A DNA stretch of 51,541 bases, taken from Candidatus Poribacteria bacterium (GTDB lineage: Bacteria > Poribacteria > WGA-4E > WGA-3G). Made by a program: the position numbers and the translations under genes. Location: contig JAJEET010000127.1 of the NCBI GenBank assembly GCA_022820835.1, positions 1 through 51,541 on the forward strand. The letters are read 5' to 3'. Shown piece after piece: positions 8,061 to 16,673 of this stretch. Numbering within the stretch: the stretch's first letter is position 1; the number at the start of each line of letters is the position of its first letter. The notes below the pieces were generated by a model, which ran no database searches, was not told the origin of the DNA, and was given only the letters and a program-made list of their open reading frames with translations.

Positions 8061-9113
8061 ATGAGTGAATCTTTTGAAGGAGCGACAGCGTACGCGTTCT
8101 CCTTCGGACCCTGGAACATACACGAAGGCTCAGACCCATTTGGACCTGCTGTTCGGGAATCGTATAGTTTTGATGAGAAGGTCGGATTTTACCGTGATCT
8201 CGGTTTCGTTGGCATACAGTTTCATGATGACGACATTGTCCCTGATATCGATGAAAAGACACATTCGCAATTGATGGCGCGGACAAAAGCGGTGAAAGTG
8301 CAACTTGATGACCACGGTTTAACGGCGGAGGTGGTAGCACCGCGTCTCTGGGAATCACCGCAAACGATTGACGGTGCTTACACGTCGAATTCGCCGAAAG
8401 AGCGACAGTATGCGCTGGATCGTTCAAAACGGTGTGTTGATGTCGCTAATGAGATTGGGTGCCGAAATATTGTGCTCTGGCTTGCTCGTGAAGGCACTTA
8501 CATCCGCGAGACGAAATCGTCGGCAGACGCGGTTGGACAGATTCTGGATGCTATTAATGCGTTGCTTGAATACGACTCGGACATCCGTATTCTGATTGAA
8601 CCGAAGCCGAACGAACCGATGGATATTGCGTATATTCCGACGATTGGACATGCTATTGGGTTGGCTTATGCGAGCGCTGCGCCGGAGCGGGTTGGTGGGT
8701 TAATTGAAAGTGCGCACGCGATTCTCGCGGGATTAGAACCGTCGGATGAAATGGGGTACGCGCTGTATCATAAGAAGCTTTGGAGCGTTCACCTCAACGA
8801 CCAGAACGGACTTAAGTTTGACCAAGATAAGGCGTTCGGTTCTGTTAATCTACGTCGGGCATTTAATCAGGTCCGGGTGCTTGAAGAGAATGGATACGGT
8901 AGAAACGGCGAATTCGTCGGATTAGATGTGAAAGTGATGCGAACGCAGCCCCGTGACATCTCCACAAAACACCTCTTGAGTAGTCGCCGGACTTTCCTTA
9001 ACTTGCTTGAGAAGGTGCGAACATTAGATAAAAAGGTTGAACAGGAGTTTATCGCTGCCCGAGACTATGAAGGCTTGGACTTCTATATCCTTGAACACCT
9101 GCTTGATATGTAA
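8061..9113 (+). CDS. xylose isomerase-like sugar isomerase
   Basis: The 350-residue TIM-barrel protein resembles the shorter (actinobacterial-type) xylose isomerases, which use two divalent metal ions to interconvert aldose and ketose. Recognisable parts are FGPWNIHEGSDPFG (14-27), IEPKPNEP with metal ligand E170, GLIESAH with E206, HLNDQNG with D237, and KFDQD with D244 and D246. AGGAGAAGAAAG precedes the ATG. It has its own promoter at 7892 and an adenylate kinase-like gene downstream, not a xylulokinase; the FGGY kinase of this window is 26 kb away on the other strand. The isomerase fold and active site are well supported; D-xylose as the natural substrate is not certain. Confidence 0.85.
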   Translation: MSESFEGATAYAFSFGPWNIHEGSDPFGPAVRESYSFDEKVGFYRDLGFVGIQFHDDDIVPDIDEKTHSQLMARTKAVKVQLDDHGLTAEVVAPRLWESPQTIDGAYTSNSPKERQYALDRSKRCVDVANEIGCRNIVLWLAREGTYIRETKSSADAVGQILDAINALLEYDSDIRILIEPKPNEPMDIAYIPTIGHAIGLAYASAAPERVGGLIESAHAILAGLEPSDEMGYALYHKKLWSVHLNDQNGLKFDQDKAFGSVNLRRAFNQVRVLEENGYGRNGEFVGLDVKVMRTQPRDISTKHLLSSRRTFLNLLEKVRTLDKKVEQEFIAARDYEGLDFYILEHLLDM

Positions 9114-9196
9114 AATCTATTGATGTGCTCGGTTTTTTCATAGATGGTGTGTTAATGCAATGGCGCATAACTAAGGCAGCAGAGGACAGAAACAGA

Positions 9197-9847
9197 ATGA
9201 CAACGGATAAGAATCCCCTACACGAGGTCATTGGTCCCCGTTATCACGCAGTGATGCTTGTTGGTCCCCCCGGTGTAGGTAAAGGAACACAAGGGAAAAT
9301 GCTGGCGCAGATTCCCGGCATCTTCCATATCTCAAGTGGGGATATGTTCCGAGAACTTGATACGAATTCCAAATACGGACAGATCTTCCAAGAATACGCG
9401 CGTGTCGGCAAATTAGTCCCTGATGAGATCACAGTCGAAATTTGGCGGCATTACATGGAGGCGAAGGTTCGCGAAGGGGTCTACACGCCAGAATGTGACC
9501 TGCTTATTCTTGATGGTATTCCACGGAACATTACACAAGCGCGGTTGATGGAACCGTATATAGAGGTCTTTAAAATCATCTACATGGTCTGTGAAGACCG
9601 AGAAGTGATGTTCAAACGGATCCGCGGACGCTCACTCAAAGAGAACCGGATTGATGATTCAGAGGAGCTCGTGGTTCGTTACCGATGGGACGTTTACAAA
9701 CGTGAAACTGAACCGCTGATTGATCACTACCCGCAAAAACTCGTCCGGCTCATTGATGCGGACAACATCGCATCGGATGTGCTTCTTCAGATACTCTCCG
9801 CCATTGTGCCTATTCAAAAGAAATATTTCAAGCCACCGCTGATGTAG
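9197..9847 (+). CDS. adenylate kinase-like nucleoside monophosphate kinase
   Basis: From the ATG at 9197 the protein is 216 residues. It has the P-loop GPPGVGKGTQ (23-32), SSGDMFREL for the NMP-binding helix, LDGIPRN (usually DGFPR), and the short-lid pattern RGRSLKENRIDD followed by VYKRETEPLIDHY. Adenylate kinase converts AMP and ATP to two ADP. The first 33 residues of the longer open frame look non-coding, and AGAGGA stands 10 bases before this ATG. Departures such as DGIPRN and an extended N-terminus leave open another NMP kinase. It lies 83 bases after the isomerase gene and ends before a terminator. Confidence 0.82.
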   Translation: MTTDKNPLHEVIGPRYHAVMLVGPPGVGKGTQGKMLAQIPGIFHISSGDMFRELDTNSKYGQIFQEYARVGKLVPDEITVEIWRHYMEAKVREGVYTPECDLLILDGIPRNITQARLMEPYIEVFKIIYMVCEDREVMFKRIRGRSLKENRIDDSEELVVRYRWDVYKRETEPLIDHYPQKLVRLIDADNIASDVLLQILSAIVPIQKKYFKPPLM

Positions 9848-9874
9848 ATATTGTGCAAATTATATCAAAATTTT

Positions 9875-9922
9875 CGGACTGGAAATCTCGCTCTTTAGGG
9901 TAGGGAGGACAGTCCGTTTTTC
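9875..9922 (+). terminator. likely intrinsic terminator after the kinase gene
   Basis: CGGACTG (9875-9881) pairs with CAGTCCG (9910-9916) and is followed by TTTTTC. The loop is long (about 28 bases) but contains CTC/GAG bases that could pair. It lies 28 bases past the stop. Confidence 0.55.
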
Positions 9923-9989
9923 TTTGTTATCACCAATTGTTAAGAATTTACAATCTGCTGTTGTTTCAGCTATATTTTCCTCTTTTTTC

Positions 9990-10018
9990 TTGACAAATTG
10001 TATGAAAACTGCTACACT
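9990..10018 (+). promoter_or_regulatory. sigma70-type promoter with hairpin leader
   Basis: TTGACA (9990-9995), 17 bases, TACACT (10013-10018). Downstream, CGTTG and CAACG enclose the hairpin CGAGTgtaaccACTCG, giving a nested stem in the leader. This supports real transcription of the small ORF that follows. Confidence 0.65.
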
Positions 10019-10192
10019 ATTGGTGTTGCGTTGGTGGGCATATCGAGTGTAACCACTCGGCAACGTGTCTGCTTCCTACTTGATAGGGGATAAAAGCGTG
10101 AACATGAGAGCCAGCAGATAGTTTTGGAAGACAATCGAGAAAGCGAACAGAACAGATATTCACTATTCACAGTCCGAGACGCTGAGAATGCC

Positions 10193-10582
10193 ATGACAGC
10201 GTTCACGATCTTTGCAATTGCGATCATTTTTGGCGTTTTCTTTCATGCACTTATTATTGAGCATAAACTCCTTATCACGCTTAATAGTATTGTGAGTTCA
10301 CTATCTGCTGTCGTAAGCAATGTTTCAAATGTTCTGTCTGCATCAACATTGCTAACTATCTTACTTGAAGGAGCTGATATTATGTTTTTCCGCCGCACTC
10401 GTGAAGAGCGTGCTAAACTGAAGCAAGAAAGACGTGAGTTAGAAAAACTCAAAAAAGAGATACAAGACCTTCAAAGCACAACTCAAAAAGGTCCTTCGGT
10501 ATCCGAACCGGTGAATGTTAAGGCAAATACTAGAGTGTCCAAACAGCCTGCGAAACCTGAAAACACAAAGCCTAATAAGTAG
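10193..10582 (+). CDS. small hydrophobic/coiled-coil protein, unknown
   Basis: I do not recognise this protein. From ATG 10193 it is 129 residues: a membrane segment (about 2-20), a second hydrophobic Ser/Val/Leu stretch (about 25-58), then FFRRTREERAKLKQERRELE, a charged likely coiled coil (to about 95), and a Pro/Lys/Thr tail. The frame opens at a TTG (10124) without an RBS. A perfect AAGGAG lies 8 bases before an internal ATG at 10382, so a 66-residue soluble coiled-coil protein may be made instead or as well. A good promoter stands upstream. It converges with the glycosyltransferase gene. Confidence 0.55.
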   Translation: MTAFTIFAIAIIFGVFFHALIIEHKLLITLNSIVSSLSAVVSNVSNVLSASTLLTILLEGADIMFFRRTREERAKLKQERRELEKLKKEIQDLQSTTQKGPSVSEPVNVKANTRVSKQPAKPENTKPNK

Positions 10583-10641
10583 CCATATAATTTCAACACA
10601 GACTTGCCTAACAGAAAAATAAAGAACGCATTTTTTACTTT

Positions 10642-12288
10642 TCAATTGCGTCGGCGATAGAGCGAAATTTCAGGATGTACGAGTGCACGCATCGGGAACG
10701 GGGCACCGGTATCGGATATTCGGATGCCAAGGAATTCTGGTGTACACCGGAAGGTTTTGTGCAATTCGTACGGACTTTCTTCCGCTAAGATTCGCGTATA
10801 AAACGCCAGCGTCTCTTCCAATTCAATCTCACCAAGCGGGTACCAATCTTCATCTTGATAGCCTTGGGGATGTTGTTGATATTTTTGGAACACCTCAAGG
10901 TCCGGCACGAGGATAAGTACCCATTCCGCTTCTTGATCCGCCACTTCCAAATCTAAATCCGGTAGAAGCCAATTAAATAAGGTTACCGGTGCACTCGCAA
11001 TAACGTCCTCCGGCGGAATGTGCGCGGATATCCATTCTGATGCTGCAATCTGCGTCGGCTGTGCTAACATTACAGAAGCGAAAGCGACTGTATAGAAGAA
11101 CGAGTAGAGTCCGACGATACCGACGATAACACGCCCTCCCCATTTTCCAAAGATCGTATATCTTGACACCAGAAGCGGTGAACGACTCTGTGTAATTTTG
11201 AGAAGATTAGCGAGTGCGATAGCGGCAAGCAGCGTCAGTGCTGGATAGAGTATCAACAGATGACGCGTGAATTTGACCTTGTGTGCCCCGATAAAGAGTA
11301 GGTACGGAATAACGAAAGTTAGCAGAAGTGCTTCTAATATAGGGAACTTACCGTTTTTGTTTTTTAATGAAACGATTGCTCGCAGGAGACCAAAAACTGT
11401 GAGGAGTGCGAGCGGTAATCCCATGCCCCATTTCAGAAGCACCCACAAGTAAGTAAACCGTTGCAGCCACCCCGATTCTGCTGTAGAGATGAGACCGAAG
11501 TGGCCCTTGTGATAGTGTGTGGCTTCATACCAGAAATCTTCAAAGAAGAGATTCCACGTCGGCGAAAACAGGTCGATAATCCAGTAAGGACAGAGGAGCG
11601 TAAACGTTAAGGCGGATACGCTGATAACCGTTGCAATCCTTCTGTGAAAATGATCGCTACCGATGAAAGCGATGAGGGAAAGAGAGACGAAAGCGGTGGT
11701 GAATTTGACAGCGAACCCGATTCCAAGAACAACACCGAGCCACAGCGCAGCCCACGGCTTAAATGACTTTGAAGAGAGACGTGTCCGTGCAATAAGGTAG
11801 AGGAAAAGTGTTGCACAGAAGGTCGCGGGAATGTCAACGAGTGCGAAACGTGATTCGTTGGTGGCGTGTAGCATTGAGACCGCGAGCAGTCCTGCTGCAA
11901 TTTGACCGATGCGTCTGCTGCCTGCGTATTGTCCGATAGAATAGGTGAACCAGATTGTGGCGGTAGAGAGGAGAACATTAATACAACGTGCCAGTAGAAT
12001 GACGCGGGTTTCTGTGAGATGCCAGCCTATGTATGAGAGCAATTTGCCCACTGCGGCAATCGTATAAAACCACGCCGTTCCGGGCCAGTTGTAGGTTTCC
12101 GGGGGTGCTGTGAAGTGGATAAGGTTTAGCACATCTTGGGCAATAATCGTCTCACGCGGGTCGGGCGTATCGGGCAATCCGATGTTTATACCGACGATAC
12201 GGAGAGCAAAGGCTGTGATAAGAATCACGAAAATAATAGCGTTGCGGGGTAGGTTCAAAGGGTGTTTCACTGCGGGAAGGAATCTCAT
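10642..12288 (-). CDS. GT39/ArnT-like membrane glycosyltransferase
   Basis: The 548-residue protein has about 10 hydrophobic segments and the layout of the PMT_2/ArnT group: a first membrane helix (about 17-35), an acidic first outer loop (GLPDTPDPRETI), further helices to about 400, and a soluble C-terminal part (about 415-548). Such enzymes move a sugar from a polyprenyl-phosphate carrier to protein or glycolipid on the outer face of the inner membrane. The start overlaps the stop of the upstream GNAT gene by four bases (ATGA), so the two are coupled. Acceptor and sugar are unknown. Family-level call is good. Confidence 0.8.
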   Translation of the reverse strand: MRFLPAVKHPLNLPRNAIIFVILITAFALRIVGINIGLPDTPDPRETIIAQDVLNLIHFTAPPETYNWPGTAWFYTIAAVGKLLSYIGWHLTETRVILLARCINVLLSTATIWFTYSIGQYAGSRRIGQIAAGLLAVSMLHATNESRFALVDIPATFCATLFLYLIARTRLSSKSFKPWAALWLGVVLGIGFAVKFTTAFVSLSLIAFIGSDHFHRRIATVISVSALTFTLLCPYWIIDLFSPTWNLFFEDFWYEATHYHKGHFGLISTAESGWLQRFTYLWVLLKWGMGLPLALLTVFGLLRAIVSLKNKNGKFPILEALLLTFVIPYLLFIGAHKVKFTRHLLILYPALTLLAAIALANLLKITQSRSPLLVSRYTIFGKWGGRVIVGIVGLYSFFYTVAFASVMLAQPTQIAASEWISAHIPPEDVIASAPVTLFNWLLPDLDLEVADQEAEWVLILVPDLEVFQKYQQHPQGYQDEDWYPLGEIELEETLAFYTRILAEESPYELHKTFRCTPEFLGIRISDTGAPFPMRALVHPEISLYRRRN

Positions 12289-12821
12289 TGTTTAGGGGAA
12301 GCGAGTTCTTCAAAGATATTTTGCCAACGTTCCTGATGATTCTCACCTATATGAAGTGGAGCAAATCCTAAGTTGAGATAATTCTTAATAGCAGGCAGGC
12401 GGAAATCGTCAGTGTCTAACATCACGGATGTCACGTGTTGGGTTCTAAAATAGTATAAGAGAAAGACGGTTAGCCACTTACCGAGTTTATGTCCGGTGTG
12501 TTCTGGCAGGACGGCAAGCATATCAATATAGCCGACCTGTTTGCCATCGGTAGACCTATTCCAACCGCATGCCGTGCCGATTGGTATATCCTTGTGGACA
12601 ACGAAACAGAAGCCATTTGGATCAAAGTTGGGTTGGTTAATAACGTTGTTGTAGGCATCTTGAGCGGTTCTGCCGAGGTCTACAAATGTTGTGTCCATGA
12701 TTCGTGCCCAGTGCGCTTCGTCGCCTTTTCGGTAGGTTCGGATATGATAGCCGTCTGGACACTGGAATAGCGGCAGGTTTTCCAAATCGTGCCGTACCAT
12801 TCTGAGTTGATCTTCCACCAT
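12285..12821 (-). CDS. GNAT-family N-acetyltransferase, copy 2
   Basis: The 178-residue protein resembles its upstream neighbour along its whole length: MVRHDLENLP, then GYHIRTYRKGDEAHWARI and LDTDDFRLPAIKNYLNLGF. The fold is the acetyl-CoA-binding GNAT; GHKLGKW fits the pyrophosphate-binding loop and the NYLNLGF end is typical. The longer frame starts at 12881 inside the neighbour, but the ATG at 12821 matches the neighbour's own start, lies four bases past its stop and has AGGT upstream, so it is preferred. It is coupled to the glycosyltransferase by an ATGA overlap. The acceptor is unknown. Confidence 0.82.
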   Translation of the reverse strand: MVEDQLRMVRHDLENLPLFQCPDGYHIRTYRKGDEAHWARIMDTTFVDLGRTAQDAYNNVINQPNFDPNGFCFVVHKDIPIGTACGWNRSTDGKQVGYIDMLAVLPEHTGHKLGKWLTVFLLYYFRTQHVTSVMLDTDDFRLPAIKNYLNLGFAPLHIGENHQERWQNIFEELASPKQ

Positions 12822-12825
12822 ACAC

Positions 12826-13422
12826 TTAACCTGATACTTTCGACCACAGTTCCTTAGAGAGTGTTTCTTTGACGTTGGCAATTTGGGTTGATAGATAGGG
12901 CAATTTCAATTCTTCAAAGACTTTCTGCCATCGCTCCGCTTGCCCTTCTTCAACATAGACGGGTATGAATCCCAGATTCAGATAGGTTTTAACGGCAGGG
13001 ATCCGAAAGTCGTCGGTATCCAGCATGGCACTTATGAATCCGTTGTCCCGAAAGTAGTGAAGAACGGCGAGTGAGACCCATTTTCCGAGTTTGTGTCCGG
13101 TGTGTTCAGCGACAACGCCGACCATGTGTACGTATCCGATATCCTTCTCATCTACGGATTGTCGCCATGCACAGGCGGTTCCGACAGGGGTGTCCCGGTG
13201 TGTTGCGAAGTAGAGTCCATCGGGAACGAAGACATCCCTGCTTGTAATTTCGTGCTGTGTATCTTGCGCGGTGCGTTCTCTGCCCCCGAATGAATCGCTG
13301 ATAATCCGTGCCCAGTGTCGCTCATCTCCTTTGCGATAGGTGCGTATGTCGTAGCCTTGGGGAAGTTTTAGTTCCGGTAAATCATTTAGATTCGGACGTA
13401 CCATTCTGAGTTGTCGCGGCAT
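12826..13422 (-). CDS. GNAT-family N-acetyltransferase, copy 1
   Basis: This 198-residue protein carries the same pattern as copy 2: GYDIRTYRKGDERHWARI near the N-terminus, GHKLGKWVSLAVLHYF for the acetyl-CoA loop, and LDTDDFRIPAVKTYLNLGF near the end. It is about 20 residues longer at the C-terminus than copy 2. AAGGAGAGGTAG precedes the ATG. With copy 2 and the membrane glycosyltransferase it forms a three-gene unit; a tandem gene duplication is evident. GNAT enzymes acetylate amines of small molecules, proteins or sugars, and nothing here shows which. Confidence 0.83.
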   Translation of the reverse strand: MPRQLRMVRPNLNDLPELKLPQGYDIRTYRKGDERHWARIISDSFGGRERTAQDTQHEITSRDVFVPDGLYFATHRDTPVGTACAWRQSVDEKDIGYVHMVGVVAEHTGHKLGKWVSLAVLHYFRDNGFISAMLDTDDFRIPAVKTYLNLGFIPVYVEEGQAERWQKVFEELKLPYLSTQIANVKETLSKELWSKVSG

Positions 13423-13510
13423 CTACCTCTCCTTGACGTTTTCCATTGATATATGATTGTCGTTCCAGTGCATTGGATTATATCACACGTCAAAAATTCG
13501 TGCAAAACCT

Positions 13511-13538
13511 TTACATTATTTCGCAAAAACAGTATAAT
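13511..13538 (+). promoter_or_regulatory. candidate promoter for aroK-aroB
   Basis: TTACAT (13511-13516), 16 bases, perfect TATAAT (13533-13538). It lies about 220 bases before aroK, with an inverted-repeat element in the leader between them. Confidence 0.5.
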
Positions 13539-13552
13539 AGTTTTCAGTTGTC

Positions 13553-13666
13553 ATACCATTTCTATAAATTATTGTATGATTAGGCGGTTATTATGGTCGT
13601 TATTCTCAGGACACAAACTAGGAAGTTTGTGCTACAAAAAGAGACATTTTCAATTAGAAATGGTAT
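13553..13666. mobile_element. MITE-like element, ends ATACCATTTCT
   Basis: ATACCATTTCTA at 13553 is inverted at the other end (TAGAAATGGTAT, ending 13666). Inside lies a near-perfect hairpin, ACACAAACT (13611-13619) with AGTTTGTGCT (13624-13633), also present in the element at 24012-24131. At 114 bp with no coding capacity it fits a small non-autonomous element. The remaining 13423-13756 gap holds only the aroK promoter and RBS. Confidence 0.6.
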
Positions 13667-13756
13667 CAGTGGGTGCATTCGCAATGAGAATGACGACCCG
13701 GTTTCAATCGCACTTACCAGATTTAGGGGAACAGTCGCAGTAAAGGTGGGACATCA

Positions 13757-14299
13757 GTGGAACGACAGGGAAAAAGCAGACTTAATATTGTGCTTGTCGG
13801 TTTCATGGGAACCGGTAAGACTTCCATAGGTAAACGACTTGCTACACAACTCCGAATGCGTTACGTGGACACGGATGATATTATTGAGCGTGATAGTGGT
13901 CGTAGTATCAGCGACATTTTCTCGGAGGATGGAGAGGCGACATTTCGCGAACTCGAAAGCGAAGCGGTTCGTAAAGCGTCAAAATTGGAGAATTACGTTA
14001 TCTCTACAGGTGGTGGTGTCGTCTTAAAGGAAGCCAATATGATGGAATTAAGGCGTAACGGCATCATTTTTTGTTTAACAGCGACACCGGAGGAGATTTA
14101 CCGGCGTGTCCAGCATCAGACGCACCGGCCCCTGCTCCAGACCCCTGATCCGCTCACGAAAATAAAATCGATGCTCGAAGATCGGCATCCGTACTACGCG
14201 AAGGCAGATAATATGGTGGAAACGACGGGACGCTCGTTCGGAGAGGTCATGGCTTATGTCAAACGGGTGTATATGAAAAGTGTTAGGGGTTCAAAGTGA
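13757..14299 (+). CDS. shikimate kinase
   Basis: AroK phosphorylates shikimate at the 3-hydroxyl with ATP, the fifth step of the shikimate pathway, in the cytoplasm. The 180-residue protein has the Walker A loop GFMGTGKT (15-22), DTDDIIE for Mg and shikimate contact, FRELE, the STGGGVVL shikimate-binding loop, and the RPLL lid region. The start is a GTG with AAAGGTGGG seven bases upstream. The stop overlaps the aroB start (GTGA). Length and motifs are standard, so the call is firm. Confidence 0.95.
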   Translation: MERQGKSRLNIVLVGFMGTGKTSIGKRLATQLRMRYVDTDDIIERDSGRSISDIFSEDGEATFRELESEAVRKASKLENYVISTGGGVVLKEANMMELRRNGIIFCLTATPEEIYRRVQHQTHRPLLQTPDPLTKIKSMLEDRHPYYAKADNMVETTGRSFGEVMAYVKRVYMKSVRGSK

Positions 14300-15384
14300 C
14301 AAAAACTTTACGCGTGGAACTCGGTGCGAACAGTTATCCGATTGTTGTCGGTGCGGGCCTGATGAACCGCGTTGGTGAACTTCTCACGCCATACGTAAAA
14401 TCGAACAAGGTGCTGATCGTTTCGGACGCGTTTGTTAAAGCGCGGTATCTGCCTGTCGTTCAGCGCAGCCTGACCGATGCGGGACTTGAGGTAAACGTGG
14501 TTGAAATTCCGGTCGGTGAAGAGAGCAAGTCGTTGGCACAGTTCTCTCGGATACAGGACAGCTTAGTCGCGCATCAACTCGATCGTGGCTCAACGCTCAT
14601 TGCGCTCGGTGGCGGTGTTGTTGGAGATTTAGGTGGTTTTTCGGCGGCGGTGTATATGCGCGGTATCTCTTACGTCCAGATTCCGACGACGCTGCAGGCA
14701 CAGGTTGACGCGAGTGTCGGTGGTAAGACGGCAATCAATCACCCGAAGGGCAAAAACCTGATAGGCGCGTTTCACCAACCGAAGTTGGTCATTATTGATG
14801 TGGATGCACTCAAGAGTTTACCGCAACGTGACATCCGGGCTGGGCTTATTGAAGTTATCAAGATGGGTGTTATCCGCGATGAACCGCTATTTGAAATGGT
14901 AGCGGAAAATCTGGAGGCGATCTTAAATTTAGAAGACGCGATGCTGATTGAGATGATCTCAAGTGCGTGTCTTAACAAGGCGGAAATCGTTGCGAAAGAC
15001 GAAAAAGAGAGCAATTTGCGGATGGTGCTTAACTATGGACATACCTTTGGACATGCGCTTGAGGCGTTGACCCATTACAATAGATACCGGCACGGTGAGA
15101 CGGTCTCTATCGGTATGAATTGTGCGGCGCAATTGGCGGTTAATTTGGGGATGTTCTCTGAAACCGATTTTCAGCGGCAGCGCTCGCTTTTGAAACGTGC
15201 GAAGTTGCCGCTTACTTTTCCAGACGATCTTACGCCAGAAGCACTCTGTGATGCGATGTATTTAGATAAAAAAACACTCGGCGGTAAACTCCGTCTCATC
15301 TTGCCGACACGTATTGGGGAAGTTGTTATCCGTGACGATGTAAACGATCCTCAGGTTTTAGAAGCTATATCGCAATGTTTTTAA
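14296..15384 (+). CDS. 3-dehydroquinate synthase
   Basis: AroB converts DAHP to 3-dehydroquinate, using NAD and a divalent metal; it is the second step of the shikimate pathway. The 362-residue protein has the expected length and motifs: GEESKSL near 75, the NAD-binding ALGGGVVGDLGGF (about 103-115), PTTLQAQVDASVGGKTAIN, and the metal-binding NYGHTFGHALE. It starts at GTG within the aroK stop, so the two are coupled. A large palindromic element begins directly after the stop and could serve as transcript end. Confidence 0.96.
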   Translation: MTKTLRVELGANSYPIVVGAGLMNRVGELLTPYVKSNKVLIVSDAFVKARYLPVVQRSLTDAGLEVNVVEIPVGEESKSLAQFSRIQDSLVAHQLDRGSTLIALGGGVVGDLGGFSAAVYMRGISYVQIPTTLQAQVDASVGGKTAINHPKGKNLIGAFHQPKLVIIDVDALKSLPQRDIRAGLIEVIKMGVIRDEPLFEMVAENLEAILNLEDAMLIEMISSACLNKAEIVAKDEKESNLRMVLNYGHTFGHALEALTHYNRYRHGETVSIGMNCAAQLAVNLGMFSETDFQRQRSLLKRAKLPLTFPDDLTPEALCDAMYLDKKTLGGKLRLILPTRIGEVVIRDDVNDPQVLEAISQCF

Positions 15385-15499
15385 TGGCTGTCAGCCGTCG
15401 GCTTTCGGCAGTCAGTTAAGAGATGTGTTGTGGAAGCAACAGTTAACTGAACTGCCACAACACAGCAACTGACCGCTGATAGCCAAAAGCCGATAGCCA
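15385..15499. repeat. long palindromic element after aroB
   Basis: TGGCTGTCAGCCGTCGGCTT at the left is inverted at the right (ending TAGCCA at 15499). An inner perfect pair GTGTTGTGG / CCACAACAC surrounds CAGTTAACTG. The element starts at the base after the aroB stop and resembles the family at 3892 and 30240. It may end or protect the aro transcript. Confidence 0.7.
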
Positions 15500-15519
15500 C
15501 AAACAAGGAATTAATATTT

Positions 15520-16665
15520 ATGCTAAAAACAATTCAATGGATGGCCGTCTGCTTGGTTTTATGTCTGAGCGTTGGCACTGCATTTAGCCAAGGACTCAGC
15601 CCGCCATCAAATGTCACGGCGGTAGACACGCCAAACGATGATGGGTCGAGTATCACGATTACGTGGGACGCGGCGGCTGAGGAAAGCGGTATCAGTGGCT
15701 ATCAAATTCTCCGTCGGATTGCTGGTGGTGAACTTGAAACCATCGGTGATCTGCTTCCCGTTGGGACGACGGCTTACGTTGATTCCAGCATCGAACAAGG
15801 AACGTCTTACGCGTATATTGTGCGTGCTGTTAGCGAAACGGAGGCAACTGTAGACTCCGAACAGACGGCTCCAGTTGAAGGAAATGACGAATGGTTTCAT
15901 ACTGGCAAAATCCCCCTCTTTATTACCATGCTTTTATTTTCCGCAGCGATTGTCTGGAATATCTATGATGCGCGAAGCGGCAAGGAGCTGTTTGTTCGGC
16001 GTATTCCTGGCTTAGAGGCGGTAGATGAAGCCATCGGCAGAGCGACAGAAATGGGGCGTTCCATTCTATACAGTACAGGATTGGGGGGTGTCAGCGGTGT
16101 CGCTACGATTGCGAGTATGACAATTTTGGGACAGGTCGCCCGGCGTACAGCGGACTATGAGACTTCATTACGTGTTCCGTGTCGGGATCCGATTGTGCTA
16201 AATGTCGTGCGTGAAATGGTAAAAACAGCTTATCTTGAAGAAGGTCGCCCCGATGCGTATAATGAAGATGACATCTTTTTTCTCACCGAGAGCCAATTCG
16301 CGTATGCTGCGGGCGTAGAAGGGATGATGCTCCGCGAGAAACCGGCAGCGATATTTCTACAAGGTACATTTTACGCTGAATCCCTCATCCTTGCCGAAAC
16401 GGGTAATTCTGTGGGTGCTATCCAGATTGCTGGAACAGATTCGGAGCACCAGCTCCCATTTTTTATTGCTGCCTGCGACTACACCTTAATCGGCGAAGAA
16501 CTTTATGCTGCGAGTGCGTACCTTTCCAGAGAGCCGATGTTGCTCGGAAGTCTGAGAGGTCAAGATTGGGGAAAACTACTTATTTTTGCTGCTATCGTAT
16601 TGGGTGTCGTGCTTGAATTATCTGGTATTAGTTGGATCACAACGCTTTTACAGCGGGTACGTTAG
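15520..16665 (+). CDS. exported fibronectin III / DUF6754-like membrane protein
   Basis: The 381-residue protein has a signal peptide (1-23), a fibronectin type III domain (about 28-118; PPSNVTAVDTP to YAYIVRAVSE), a membrane helix (about 127-147), a conserved domain (150-350), and a final membrane helix (about 352-374). The middle domain holds IPGLEAVDEAIGRATEMG, QFAYAAGVEG, FYAESLILAETG, IQIAGT and LPFFIAACDYTLIGEELYAA, which I recognise as the DUF6754-type family of unknown function. It begins a four-gene module with gaps of 3-8 bases. The domain layout suggests an extracytoplasmic fn3 head and a cytoplasmic conserved part. Function is unknown. Confidence 0.8.
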   Translation: MLKTIQWMAVCLVLCLSVGTAFSQGLSPPSNVTAVDTPNDDGSSITITWDAAAEESGISGYQILRRIAGGELETIGDLLPVGTTAYVDSSIEQGTSYAYIVRAVSETEATVDSEQTAPVEGNDEWFHTGKIPLFITMLLFSAAIVWNIYDARSGKELFVRRIPGLEAVDEAIGRATEMGRSILYSTGLGGVSGVATIASMTILGQVARRTADYETSLRVPCRDPIVLNVVREMVKTAYLEEGRPDAYNEDDIFFLTESQFAYAAGVEGMMLREKPAAIFLQGTFYAESLILAETGNSVGAIQIAGTDSEHQLPFFIAACDYTLIGEELYAASAYLSREPMLLGSLRGQDWGKLLIFAAIVLGVVLELSGISWITTLLQRVR

Positions 16666-16673
16666 GAGGTTTT

